A stretch of 18,651 nucleotides of DNA, from assembly GCA_937983065.1 (NCBI GenBank), contig CALKAL010000017.1:1-18651 (forward strand), read 5' to 3'. The stretch is from an uncultured Bacillaceae bacterium. GTDB lineage: Bacteria > Bacillota > Bacilli > Bacillales > Alkalibacillaceae. The translations under genes were made by a program, and so were the position numbers. This document shows positions 7,651 to 14,128 of this stretch, in pieces (the stretch's first letter is position 1; each line of letters starts with the position of its first letter). The notes under the pieces are model-generated. The model searched no databases. It saw nothing but the letters and a program-made list of their open reading frames with translations, and was not told the origin of the DNA.

Positions 7651-8800
7651 AGTTTATTTTAAAGAGCTAAAAGATGCTTTTCGTGATCAAAGAACATTGT
7701 TATTAACGGTTTTAATACCGATTATTATGATGACAGGCCTCGTTCTATTTTATGAATTTACATTTTTCTCAAGTTCTGAAGGGGAGGAATATGACCTTGC
7801 TATTTCAGAAGGGATTGGGGATGAGGAAAGGACCGTTTTTCAAGAGCATGAAAATATTAATTTAATTGAATTCGCTGATCCTGTTGATGCCGTTATTGAA
7901 GGGGAAGCACAAGCTGCTGTTATTTTCGAAGCTAATTTCTTTGATAAGCTTGACACCCATGAAACGACGGAAGTTACGATTTACGGTGATACCTTTAGCC
8001 GTAATTCATCAAATTTAATCCAGGAAGTGACGCTGGCGTTAGCTACTTTTGAAAGAGCGGTCGTTTTAGAGCGTCTATTAGCAGAAGGAATTGATCATGA
8101 AATAATCGTTCCTTTTACGATTGAACAGAGCGAAATTTCAGAGGAGTCAATGCCCCTCAATTTATTAGCCATGCTAGTTCCGTTAATGCTCATTTTAGCT
8201 ATCGGCATTGGGGCGAGCCCATCTGCTTCAGATTTATTCGCTGGAGAAAAGGAACGAAAAACGATGGAAGCTTTACTCATGACTCCTGTCAAAAGATCAA
8301 CATTATTAATCGGTAAATGGCTCGCGATAACAACGATTGGTGCAGTGATAGGAATCATTACATTACTCGTCGTTTTATTAGAAATACAGTTTTTCACGGA
8401 ACATTTATTAAGTGCTTTCCAAGAAACTGAAAATATGTTTTTAATCTTTGCGATGATTGCTTTAATTGCGATTGCTTATGCAGTTTTCTCAGCGGCAATT
8501 TTAATGTTAACGAGTATTGCAGCAAAAACGGTGAAAGAATCCCAAAGCTATAGCACACCTGTGATGATGATTGCGATTGTCCCAGCGATGCTCACTCAAA
8601 CAATGGGCGTTCACGAATTTAATTTATTCCATTATTCTGTACCAATTTTAAACTTCTTTACGATTAATAAAGAGCTTCTTTTAGGAATTATTAATATTGA
8701 ACACATTTTAATCGTGATTGGCACAAACCTTTTAGCTGGAATCATTCTGTTTGCCATCTGCCGCATGATGTTTATGAAAGATAAATGGGTGATGGATTAA
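7640..8800 (+). CDS. natB: NatB-like ABC-2 permease
   Basis: This is the membrane subunit of the NatAB transporter, 386 residues from ATG 7640, close to the size I recall for B. subtilis NatB. One membrane helix near the N-terminus (LLLTVLIPIIMMTGLVLFY) is followed by a large outer domain of about 145 residues. About five or six helices follow in the C-terminal half. The loop DLFAGEKERKTMEALLMTP, which is the cytoplasmic coupling segment of this permease family, is clear. ATG 7640 is preferred over ATG 7631 because GAGGGGAG (7623-7630) lies nine bases upstream of it and directly abuts the earlier ATG. It overlaps natA by 11 bases. Confidence 0.88.
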   Translation: MLRKVYFKELKDAFRDQRTLLLTVLIPIIMMTGLVLFYEFTFFSSSEGEEYDLAISEGIGDEERTVFQEHENINLIEFADPVDAVIEGEAQAAVIFEANFFDKLDTHETTEVTIYGDTFSRNSSNLIQEVTLALATFERAVVLERLLAEGIDHEIIVPFTIEQSEISEESMPLNLLAMLVPLMLILAIGIGASPSASDLFAGEKERKTMEALLMTPVKRSTLLIGKWLAITTIGAVIGIITLLVVLLEIQFFTEHLLSAFQETENMFLIFAMIALIAIAYAVFSAAILMLTSIAAKTVKESQSYSTPVMMIAIVPAMLTQTMGVHEFNLFHYSVPILNFFTINKELLLGIINIEHILIVIGTNLLAGIILFAICRMMFMKDKWVMD

Positions 8801-8823
8801 ACGGGGGAGTTCTAGGGAGAATG

Positions 8824-8906
8824 ATTAGGCGTTTGGAATTTAACGCAGTTTTGGATTAAACATGCAAGACTTATATTAGAGTATCGCAGTCATGGATTAG
8901 GCATAA
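8824..8906. repeat. Weak, degenerate ~20-bp repeats before the natB terminator
   Basis: ATTAGGC or a variant recurs at 8824, 8855, 8875 and 8896, with related TTAACGC at 8840; the last spacings are 20-21 bases. On the minus strand the units read as TAATCC preceded by GC-containing cores. A possible remnant (CCGCGCTAAACTAATCC) lies at about 9016-9032. With the terminator at 8919, these account for most of the 325-base gap after natB. The similarity is weak. Confidence 0.35.
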
Positions 8907-8918
8907 ATATTTTAAAAA

Positions 8919-8950
8919 CCACCGCTTTTGTTTTTAGCGGTGGATTTTTT
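8919..8950 (+). terminator. Terminator of natAB
   Basis: A perfect eight-base-pair stem CCACCGCT / AGCGGTGG with a nine-base loop is followed by ATTTTTT. An A-run on the 5' side would allow function in both directions. Confidence 0.85.
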
Positions 8951-9063
8951 GTAGGAGGGAGGTTTGTCGGGTGTGAGAGTGAGTCTATCGAAGTTCCAGT
9001 TTGACAGTCATAACTCCGCGCTAAACTAATCCAAATTCCGGCTCCCCAACCTCCGACCTAAGC

Positions 9064-9092
9064 TTTCCTCTAATTTCCTTCTATATTATAAT
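9064..9092 (+). promoter_or_regulatory. Possible promoter of the Nudix-GNAT-VOC operon
   Basis: A consensus -10 box TATAAT lies at 9087-9092. The -35 region, TTTCCT at 9064-9069 with a 17-base spacer, is poor. The position suits transcription of the gene starting at 9126. Confidence 0.4.
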
Positions 9093-9125
9093 TAAAAAAA
9101 GTCTTACTTATAAGGGGTGGAGGTT

Positions 9126-9524
9126 TTGAAGGAATGGAAGATTGGTGCAGGTATTTGTACGAATGAAAATAATGAAGTTTTAATGGTGTTGCAAGGAAAG
9201 CCTGAGGAAGAGAAAAAGTGGGCGGTGCCAGCTGGTGTTGTGAAAAATGGAGAAACTTTTGAACAATGCTGTGTTCGTGAAGTTTTTGAGGAAACAGGTT
9301 ATGAAGTAAGTATTATTGAGAAAGTTTTTGAGAAAGAAACGGATATATCAACAGTGAGTTATTTTTTAGTTGAAATAACCGGGGGAAAAATGTCAATTCA
9401 AGATCCAGATCAATTAATTTACGATATTAAATGGCGTTCGGTATTTGACATGGCTGATGACGAGTTCGGTTTTCCTGAAGATAAAAAAATGCTTATTGAT
9501 TTATTCAGTAAAAGTTTAATTTAG
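9126..9524 (+). CDS. Nudix hydrolase
   Basis: This 132-residue cytoplasmic Nudix protein should cleave a nucleoside diphosphate linked to another group, with Mg2+ bound at the Nudix box. The box is a perfect match to GX5EX7REUXEEXGU: it starts at the Gly of GVVKNGETFEQ and ends REVFEETGY. The substrate cannot be told. TTG 9126 is chosen because AAGGGG (9112-9117) lies eight bases upstream; the in-frame GTG 9117 overlaps that site. It is the first gene of a three-gene operon, with 16 bases to the next. Confidence 0.88.
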   Translation: MKEWKIGAGICTNENNEVLMVLQGKPEEEKKWAVPAGVVKNGETFEQCCVREVFEETGYEVSIIEKVFEKETDISTVSYFLVEITGGKMSIQDPDQLIYDIKWRSVFDMADDEFGFPEDKKMLIDLFSKSLI

Positions 9525-9540
9525 GAACAGGGGCGATGAT

Positions 9541-9969
9541 ATGATACGTGAAGCAAAATTAGCGGATATTCACGACCTTGCCTATTTGATGGGGGAGTTA
9601 GGGTATCGAACAACGCCGACTCAGATGCAAAAAAGAATGGAAGTCATCATGAGGGAGGCAAATTACTACACACTCGTTTTTGAAAGAGAAAAACAAGTCA
9701 TCGGGATGGTCGGCATGATAAAAGGGTATCGTTATGAAAGTGATATTCCTTACGTTCGGATTGTAGCAATGGTTGTTGACTCTAAATATCGAGGAGTCGG
9801 TATCGGTAAGGAACTCCTTCAAGCTGCGGAAAATAAGGCTAAGGAGCTCGGAGCAAATATGGTCACGTTAAATAGTGGCAATAGGGAAGAAAGAAGTAAT
9901 GCCCACGCCTTTTATACGTCGCAAAACTACATAGGATCCGCAACAGGCTTCTATAAAACTTTGGAGTGA
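9541..9969 (+). CDS. GNAT-family N-acetyltransferase
   Basis: This 142-residue protein has the GNAT fold, which moves an acetyl group from acetyl-CoA to an amine. The acetyl-CoA pyrophosphate-binding motif A is visible as VVDSKYRGVGIGKELL (~76-91), with the R-x-x-G-x-G pattern. The late segment SNAHAFYTSQNYIGSATGFYKTL is the usual motif B, and it ends the protein. The acceptor substrate is unknown. A GGGGCG site lies before ATG 9541, and the VOC gene follows after six bases. Confidence 0.88.
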   Translation: MIREAKLADIHDLAYLMGELGYRTTPTQMQKRMEVIMREANYYTLVFEREKQVIGMVGMIKGYRYESDIPYVRIVAMVVDSKYRGVGIGKELLQAAENKAKELGANMVTLNSGNREERSNAHAFYTSQNYIGSATGFYKTLE

Positions 9970-9975
9970 GAAAAA

Positions 9976-10371
9976 ATGAAAGGTACATTGCATCATATTG
10001 AGTTATACGTTAGTAATTTACAAGAGTCGAAAAAGTTTTGGAGCTGGTTTTTACAAGAGTTAGGCTATGATGAATTTCAACAGTGGGATGGCGGAATTAG
10101 CTATAAATTAAATGATACATATATCGTTTTTGTTCAGGCGGATGAGAAATATTTAGATATTCCTTATCATCGGAAGCGGGTCGGCTTAAATCATTTAGCG
10201 TTTCATGCTGAATCCCGCGCTGAGGTTGATCAGATGAAGGAAAAATTAAAAGAAAAAGGCATAACTATTTTATATGAGGATCAATATCCGTTTGCGGGCG
10301 GACCTAATTATTATGCGCTCTATTTTGAAGATCCTGATCGAATAAAAGTGGAATTAGTGGCTCCGGAATAA
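9976..10371 (+). CDS. VOC-family (glyoxalase/bleomycin-resistance fold) protein
   Basis: This 131-residue protein is of the vicinal oxygen chelate family, which includes glyoxalase I, dioxygenases and antibiotic-resistance proteins. Two beta-alpha-beta-beta-beta modules are apparent. Likely metal ligands are His7 (LHHIELYV), His73 (LNHLAFHA) and Glu126 (IKVELVAP), so it may be a metalloenzyme, but the reaction is unknown. The ribosome binding site GGAGTGAG overlaps the stop codon of the GNAT gene, which implies translational coupling. Its stop codon lies inside the stem of the operon terminator. Confidence 0.87.
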   Translation: MKGTLHHIELYVSNLQESKKFWSWFLQELGYDEFQQWDGGISYKLNDTYIVFVQADEKYLDIPYHRKRVGLNHLAFHAESRAEVDQMKEKLKEKGITILYEDQYPFAGGPNYYALYFEDPDRIKVELVAPE

Positions 10372-10397
10372 TATTCTGAAGCCACTTTATTTTTTCT
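10356..10397 (+). terminator. Terminator of the Nudix-GNAT-VOC operon
   Basis: A long imperfect stem pairs AGTGGCT with AGCCACT and extends inward through CGGAATA / TATTCTG; a T-rich run follows to 10397. It contains the VOC stop codon and overlaps the last codons of the convergent toxin gene. Confidence 0.75.
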
Positions 10398-10488
10398 TAA
10401 TAATCGCAATAATAATTTGCACGATAAGGGAAATAAGCGCGATAATAAATGAACCAAATGCGAGTAACACAATGATATACGTTTCCAC
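10387..10488 (-). CDS. Putative holin-like toxin (33 residues, type I toxin-like)
   Basis: This small gene uses a GTG start at 10488 and a site GGAGGT (minus strand, 10496-10501) exactly seven bases upstream. The product begins METYIIVLLAFGSFIIALIS and continues as one hydrophobic helix (LIVQIIIAI) ending IKKK. The pattern of short N-terminus, FG-x-FIIAL core, one membrane span and lysine tail is that of the Hol_Tox putative holin-like toxins of Bacillaceae, whose overexpression usually damages the membrane. An ATG overlapping by one base (10490) opens another frame of 57 residues, but that product lacks the family pattern. Its promoter contains a LexA box, so induction on DNA damage is expected, as for TisB of Escherichia coli. 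The family call is by pattern; toxicity is inferred. Confidence 0.72.
   Translation of the reverse strand: METYIIVLLAFGSFIIALISLIVQIIIAIIKKK
10417..10446 (+). promoter_or_regulatory. Possible antisense promoter inside the toxin gene
   Basis: On the plus strand TTGCAC (10417-10422) and GATAAT (10441-10446) are 18 bases apart. RNA starting near 10453 would be complementary to the toxin start codon, ribosome binding site and leader, as an antitoxin RNA of a type I system could be. I saw no clear terminator for it, so this is tentative. Confidence 0.3.
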
Positions 10489-10526
10489 ATTAAATACCTC
10501 CAAATCTCTTTCTTATGTTTGTCCAT

Positions 10527-10556
10527 ATTATACGATAACGGAACATATGTTCGCAA
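10527..10556 (-). promoter_or_regulatory. Toxin promoter
   Basis: On the minus strand TTGCGA (10551-10556) and a consensus TATAAT (10527-10532) are 18 bases apart. Transcription would start near 10520, leaving a leader of about 32 bases that contains the ribosome binding site. Confidence 0.7.
10540..10553 (-). promoter_or_regulatory. LexA (DinR) SOS box over the toxin promoter
   Basis: The minus strand reads CGAACATATGTTCC, which fits all 14 positions of the B. subtilis LexA/DinR consensus CGAACRNRYGTTYC as I recall it. The core GAACATATGTTC is a perfect palindrome. The box lies between the -35 and -10 elements and overlaps the -35, where a bound repressor would block polymerase. Confidence 0.75.
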
Positions 10557-10622
10557 TCAAATTCAAAAAAATAAGTCCTTTTTACTAAATATGTGGATAA
10601 ATAGTCCCACCGAGTTCAATTT

Positions 10623-10743
10623 GAGCATAAACTGAGAAATTCGCGCATAAAATTAAAAATCCGCGCATAAAATCAGAATTCCGCGCTTAAACATAAAAGT
10701 TCGCGCATAAACAGAAAGCTTCGCGCATAAACGCTACGAATTT
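10623..10743 (+). repeat. Tandem array of exactly 20-bp units with TCGCGCATAAA core
   Basis: Six units start at 10623 (GAGCATAA), 10643, 10663, 10683 (GCGCTTAA), 10703 and 10723, each exactly 20 bases apart. The core is CGCGCATAAA and the rest of each unit is A-rich and variable. The array lies between the divergent toxin and aconitase genes, and I see no coding sense in it. The layout is the same as in the array at 3201, with GCGC in place of GATC. Confidence 0.88.
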
Positions 10744-10842
10744 TAAATCCAGCTCCAGAATCTTGTCTAGTTCTGTTTATTTTCCCAACGATTGCACAAA
10801 ATAGAGATGATACATAGTTGAGATGTGAAAGGGGCTATGAAA

Positions 10843-12807
10843 TTGAAGTTAAATTTATCTCAAAAATTAATTCAAAGTCATTTAGTATCTGGAGAAATGA
10901 ATCCAGGTGAAGAGATTGGTTTAAAAATTGATCAAACGTTAACACAAGATGCAACGGGTACGATGGTGATGCTTGAGTTAGAAGCGATGGGAGTCGAACG
11001 GGCAAAAACGGAAGCGTCCTGTCAATATGTTGATCACAATTTAATTCAAGATGACCACCGAAATGCCGATGACCATTTATTTCTTAGAAGTGCGGCGAAA
11101 CGATTTGGGCTTTATTTTAGTATGGCGGGAAATGGTGTTAGTCACCCTGTCCACATGCAGCGCCTCGCCAAACCTGGTAAAACGTTACTCGGTTCAGACA
11201 GTCATACGTGTGCTAACGGCTGTATGGGAATGCTCGCAATGGGTGCGGGTGGAATTGATGTGGCGATGGCGATTGCGGGTGAGCCGTTTCATGTCAAAAT
11301 GCCGCAAATTTGGGGTGTGAAACTGACAGGTAAGCTCCCCGATTGGGTTAGTGCGAAAGATGTGATTTTAGAAATGTTAAGACGTCATGGTGTAAAAGGT
11401 GGCGTCGGTAAAATTATTGAATATTACGGTCCAGGGGTGAAAAATTTATCCGCAATGGACCGGCATGTGATTGCGAATATGGGCGCGGAGCTTGGTGCGA
11501 CGGCTTCTGTTTTCCCTTCGGATGCGGAAGTTAAGCGATATTTAAAAACGCAAGGTAGGGAGGAAGATTGGGTTGAATTAAAGGCTGATCGAGGCTGTGA
11601 TTATGATCTTCACGAAGAAATTGATTTATCTGAACTTGTCCCGTTAATTGCAAAACCGTCAAGTCCAGGTAATGTTGTTCCAGTAAGTGACGTTGCAGGT
11701 GAGCCTATTTACCAATCGTATATCGGTTCATCGGCAAATCCTGGGTACCGTGATTTTGCCGTTGCTGCTGAAATTGTTAAAGGAAAACGGATTAAAGACG
11801 GACTTTCCTTCGACATCAATCCATCATCACGACAAATTTTAACCCAGCTCGTTGAACATAGTCATATTGCAAGCTTACTTTCGGCTGGCGCACGTCTTCA
11901 CCAAGCGGGTTGTAACGGATGTATTGGGATGGGTCAAGCCCCTGCATCAGGGAGAAACAGTTTAAGAACGACACCGAGGAACTTTCCTGGTAGGTCTGGA
12001 ACAAAAGAGGACAGTGTCTTTCTATGTAGCCCAGAAACAGCTGCGGCATCTGCTTTAACGGGTGTTATAACTGACCCAAGAACATTGAAAATGCCGTATC
12101 CAAAAATTAAAGAGCCTGAAAAAATCGATCTAACCAAGGATAAAGGATTGTTGGAAGAACCGAGCTATGAACCAGGTACCGTCATCGAATTAGTGAAAGG
12201 ACCTAATATTAAATCGATTCCTGACTTGACTCCAATTGAAGACAGCTTTGAAGTTCCTGTTGCCTTAAAAATGGGCGACAATATTTCTACAGATGAAATA
12301 TTAGCAGGAGGTTCCCGCGTTCTACCTTATCGAAGCAATTTGCCGCACATTAGTACATTTACTTTTGAAATTGTTGACGATACGTATTACGAGCGGGCAA
12401 TGAAATTAAGGGATGATGGAGGGCATGCGATAGTAGCCGGCTACAATTACGGTCAAGGCTCAAGTCGTGAACATGCCGCCCTTGCACCGAGGTATTTAGG
12501 GTTAAAGGCCGTTTTAGTGAAAGACTTTGCCCGTATCCATTTACAAAATTTAATAAACTTCGGTATTTTGCCTGTTACTTTTGTTAATGAATCCGATTAT
12601 GACAAGCTCGAACAAGGTGATATGTTGCAGTTTGAAAATATTAAACAAGCGATTCAACAAGGTAAGCAATTTAATATTACCGTTAAAGGGGAAGGGAAAA
12701 ATAAAACTATCCCTGTAAAGCATAATTTAACGAAAAGGCATATCGAGTTAATTTTAGCTGGTGGAATAATTAACTGGATAAAAACTAAACAAGAAAGTAG
12801 GGTGTAG
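10843..12807 (+). CDS. acn: Aconitate hydratase, ~650-residue type
   Basis: This cytoplasmic enzyme of the aconitase superfamily should interconvert citrate and isocitrate in the TCA cycle. Its length matches the shorter Aquifex-type aconitases rather than the ~900-residue AcnA/CitB. Domains 1-3 span ~1-430, with GSDSHTCANGC and the cluster motif HQAGCNGCIGMG (Cys357, Cys360). The swivelling domain 4 follows at ~480-640, with MGDNISTDEI and the substrate-binding loop YGQGSSREHAA. The first cluster position, usually Cys in GSCTN, is Ser297 in YIGSSANPG. TTG 10843 has AAAGGGG eight bases upstream; ATG 10837 is only two bases from it, and GTG 10825 is also possible. The stop codon is followed closely by a zinc-finger gene. 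Homoaconitase or methyl-substituted substrates cannot be excluded. Confidence 0.85.
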   Translation: MKLNLSQKLIQSHLVSGEMNPGEEIGLKIDQTLTQDATGTMVMLELEAMGVERAKTEASCQYVDHNLIQDDHRNADDHLFLRSAAKRFGLYFSMAGNGVSHPVHMQRLAKPGKTLLGSDSHTCANGCMGMLAMGAGGIDVAMAIAGEPFHVKMPQIWGVKLTGKLPDWVSAKDVILEMLRRHGVKGGVGKIIEYYGPGVKNLSAMDRHVIANMGAELGATASVFPSDAEVKRYLKTQGREEDWVELKADRGCDYDLHEEIDLSELVPLIAKPSSPGNVVPVSDVAGEPIYQSYIGSSANPGYRDFAVAAEIVKGKRIKDGLSFDINPSSRQILTQLVEHSHIASLLSAGARLHQAGCNGCIGMGQAPASGRNSLRTTPRNFPGRSGTKEDSVFLCSPETAAASALTGVITDPRTLKMPYPKIKEPEKIDLTKDKGLLEEPSYEPGTVIELVKGPNIKSIPDLTPIEDSFEVPVALKMGDNISTDEILAGGSRVLPYRSNLPHISTFTFEIVDDTYYERAMKLRDDGGHAIVAGYNYGQGSSREHAALAPRYLGLKAVLVKDFARIHLQNLINFGILPVTFVNESDYDKLEQGDMLQFENIKQAIQQGKQFNITVKGEGKNKTIPVKHNLTKRHIELILAGGIINWIKTKQESRV

Positions 12808-12810
12808 ATG

Positions 12811-12984
12811 ATGGGATCACAAGAATTTAAATGTAAAGCATGTGATGGTGAAGGGCTCGTCCGCGATGATGAGTATTGGCAATATACTTGTCCTGTTTGC
12901 CACGGAGATGGATTTGTGGCCCAACATGAAAAAGGTCAAAGCAGAGTAAGTGATGTCGATGGAAATCATCGAATTTTAGATTGA
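12811..12984 (+). CDS. Small protein with two DnaJ-type CxxCxGxG motifs
   Basis: This 57-residue protein starts at ATG 12811, with AGGGTG (12799-12804) six bases upstream overlapping the end of the aconitase gene; ATG 12808 is an alternative. The sequence holds CKACDGEG and CPVCHGDG about 20 residues apart, the pattern of one zinc site of the DnaJ cysteine-rich domain. The C-terminal third is polar. It shares an operon with the aconitase, three bases after its stop codon, and the terminator at 12991 follows. A role in folding or metal-cluster care of the aconitase is possible, but only context supports it. Confidence 0.78.
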   Translation: MGSQEFKCKACDGEGLVRDDEYWQYTCPVCHGDGFVAQHEKGQSRVSDVDGNHRILD

Positions 12985-12990
12985 TGTGAA

Positions 12991-13037
12991 AAGCTATTCT
13001 TAAGCTACTATTTGGCTTAAGAATAGCTTATTTTTTT
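12991..13037 (+). terminator. Terminator of the aconitase operon
   Basis: A perfect fifteen-base-pair stem AAGCTATTCTTAAGC / GCTTAAGAATAGCTT with a nine-base loop is followed by ATTTTTTTT. Confidence 0.92.
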
Positions 13038-13154
13038 AAAATTAGATTTCTTTTAGATAAAAGCAGTGAAACTAGCCCAGCGCTGAGCAATTATGCCTCT
13101 TTCCATATTGTTATTTGATAATATAAATATAGTGATTAATTAGAGGTGAGCTTT

Positions 13155-13754
13155 TTGGCTTGGGATATTTTAAATATCATTGGAACGATGGCTTTTGCGA
13201 TAAGTGGAGTCATTATCGCCTTAGAGGAAAAGTATGATCTGTTCGGTGTTTATTTATTAGGCTTTACGACCGCATTTGGTGGAGGGATGGTTCGGAATTT
13301 ATTATTAGGATTACCGATCTCTGATATATGGCAGCAAAACATGTTATTTATTATCGCTTTTATAACGATGACCATTATTTATATCGTTCCTAAAAATTAT
13401 TTAACGAATTGGTTAAGGGCATTACCTTTCTTTGATGCGATTGGTCTTGGAGCCTTTGCAGTACAAGGTGCAATGTTCGCAAGCCATGCTGGACATCCGC
13501 TCATTGCAGTCATCGTCGCTGGTGTATTAACTGGCGTTGGCGGTGGAATGATTAGAGATATTTTAGCAGGGAGAAAACCCCTCGTTTTGCATAAGGAAAT
13601 CTATGCGTTATGGGCTGTTTTAGGTGCATTCGTCGTCGGGTTAGACCTATTTGATGAAACGTGGCAGCTCGTTTCCGTCGTATTTGTCATTGTTGTTTTA
13701 CGAATGCTTTCAGTCATTTATAAATGGGAATTACCCGTCCGTCAATATCATTAA
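13155..13754 (+). CDS. yvgT: TRIC-family cation channel protein (YvgT/UPF0126-like)
   Basis: This 199-residue membrane protein has about seven hydrophobic segments. It contains two copies of the family's glycine-rich motif, AFGGGMVRNLLLG in the first half and GVGGGMIRDILAG in the second, reflecting the internal duplication of TRIC channels. Bacterial TRIC proteins form trimers that conduct monovalent cations, mainly K+; the physiological role in Bacillus is poorly known. TTG 13155 is chosen because GAGGTG (13143-13148) lies six bases upstream; the in-frame GTG 13146 falls inside that site. The gene stands alone, with a terminator at 13772. Confidence 0.88.
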   Translation: MAWDILNIIGTMAFAISGVIIALEEKYDLFGVYLLGFTTAFGGGMVRNLLLGLPISDIWQQNMLFIIAFITMTIIYIVPKNYLTNWLRALPFFDAIGLGAFAVQGAMFASHAGHPLIAVIVAGVLTGVGGGMIRDILAGRKPLVLHKEIYALWAVLGAFVVGLDLFDETWQLVSVVFVIVVLRMLSVIYKWELPVRQYH

Positions 13755-13771
13755 TTTTTTTCATCTCAATG

Positions 13772-13797
13772 CGTCCGATTAAATCGGGCGTTTTTTT
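13772..13797 (+). terminator. Terminator of the TRIC gene
   Basis: An eight-base-pair stem CGTCCGAT / ATCGGGCG with one wobble is followed by seven Ts. Confidence 0.8.
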
Positions 13798-13844
13798 ATT
13801 AAAAAAACGTTCCAAACGTTCCTCATCGTATTCGTAATGGGAAA

Positions 13845-13947
13845 TTCCGCGCAAATCCGAAAAGTTCCGCGCAAATCGAAAAAGTCCCACTCAAATCCGA
13901 AAAGTTCCGCCCAAACCCCAAAATTCCGCCCAGCTCCTCAATGCTCT
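13845..13947 (+). repeat. Tandem array of 20-bp units with TTCCGCGCAAATC core
   Basis: Units start at 13845, 13865, 13885, 13905 and 13924, so the period is 20 bases with one unit of 19. The first two are nearly identical (TTCCGCGCAAATCCGAAAAG). Later units decay, and related sequence may extend to about 13990 (TTTCCGCTCAATCCCCTTAG). An open frame passes through it but reads as low-complexity repeat with no ribosome binding site. The array fills much of the 415-base gap before the oxidase operon; the rest holds the operators and promoter listed separately. Confidence 0.85.
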
Positions 13948-14048
13948 GCGGCTCACCAAAATTTCCGCTCAATCCCCTTAGAAATCAGTCACTATCCCCC
14001 AATAAGTAAATTAAAAAATTAGCCGAAAATCACCTTTAATTAACGCCG

Positions 14049-14066
14049 TTGTGAAATAATTCACAG
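14049..14066. promoter_or_regulatory. Rex-like operator upstream of the cytochrome oxidase operon
   Basis: TTGTGAAATAATTCACAG matches the Rex consensus TTGTGAA-N4-TTCACAA at all but the last position. Rex is the NADH/NAD+-sensing repressor of respiratory and fermentative genes in Gram-positive bacteria. The site is about 83 bases upstream of the predicted transcription start. Confidence 0.7.
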
Positions 14067-14091
14067 TTCCGTCATTTTTCATCCCGAGAAG

Positions 14092-14107
14092 TGTGATGTT
14101 TGTCACA
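14092..14107. promoter_or_regulatory. Fnr/Crp-type operator upstream of the cytochrome oxidase operon
   Basis: TGTGATGTTTGTCACA is a perfect TGTGA-N6-TCACA palindrome, the form recognised by B. subtilis Fnr and by Crp. Its centre lies at -41.5 from the start predicted from the -10 box at 14129, which is the classical place for an activator touching polymerase. Confidence 0.72.
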
Positions 14108-14128
14108 TTATGAATTCTTATCCTCTTT

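Noticed and set aside
10320..10556. Minus-strand open frame of 78 codons
   Set aside because: It overlaps the toxin in another frame, extends upstream across the toxin promoter and downstream into the VOC gene, and its product has no recognisable pattern; the GTG frame fits a known family and the ribosome binding site.
11051..12137. Open frames within the aconitase gene on both strands
   Set aside because: They overlap motif-bearing aconitase codons and have no independent support.
13837..14022. Plus-strand open frame of 61 codons
   Set aside because: It runs through the 20-bp repeat array, has low-complexity Ser/Pro/Lys repeats, and lacks a ribosome binding site.
14049..14107. Intrinsic terminator or attenuator hairpins
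   Set aside because: Both inverted repeats lie upstream of the predicted transcription start, lack T-tracts, and match protein operators much better.
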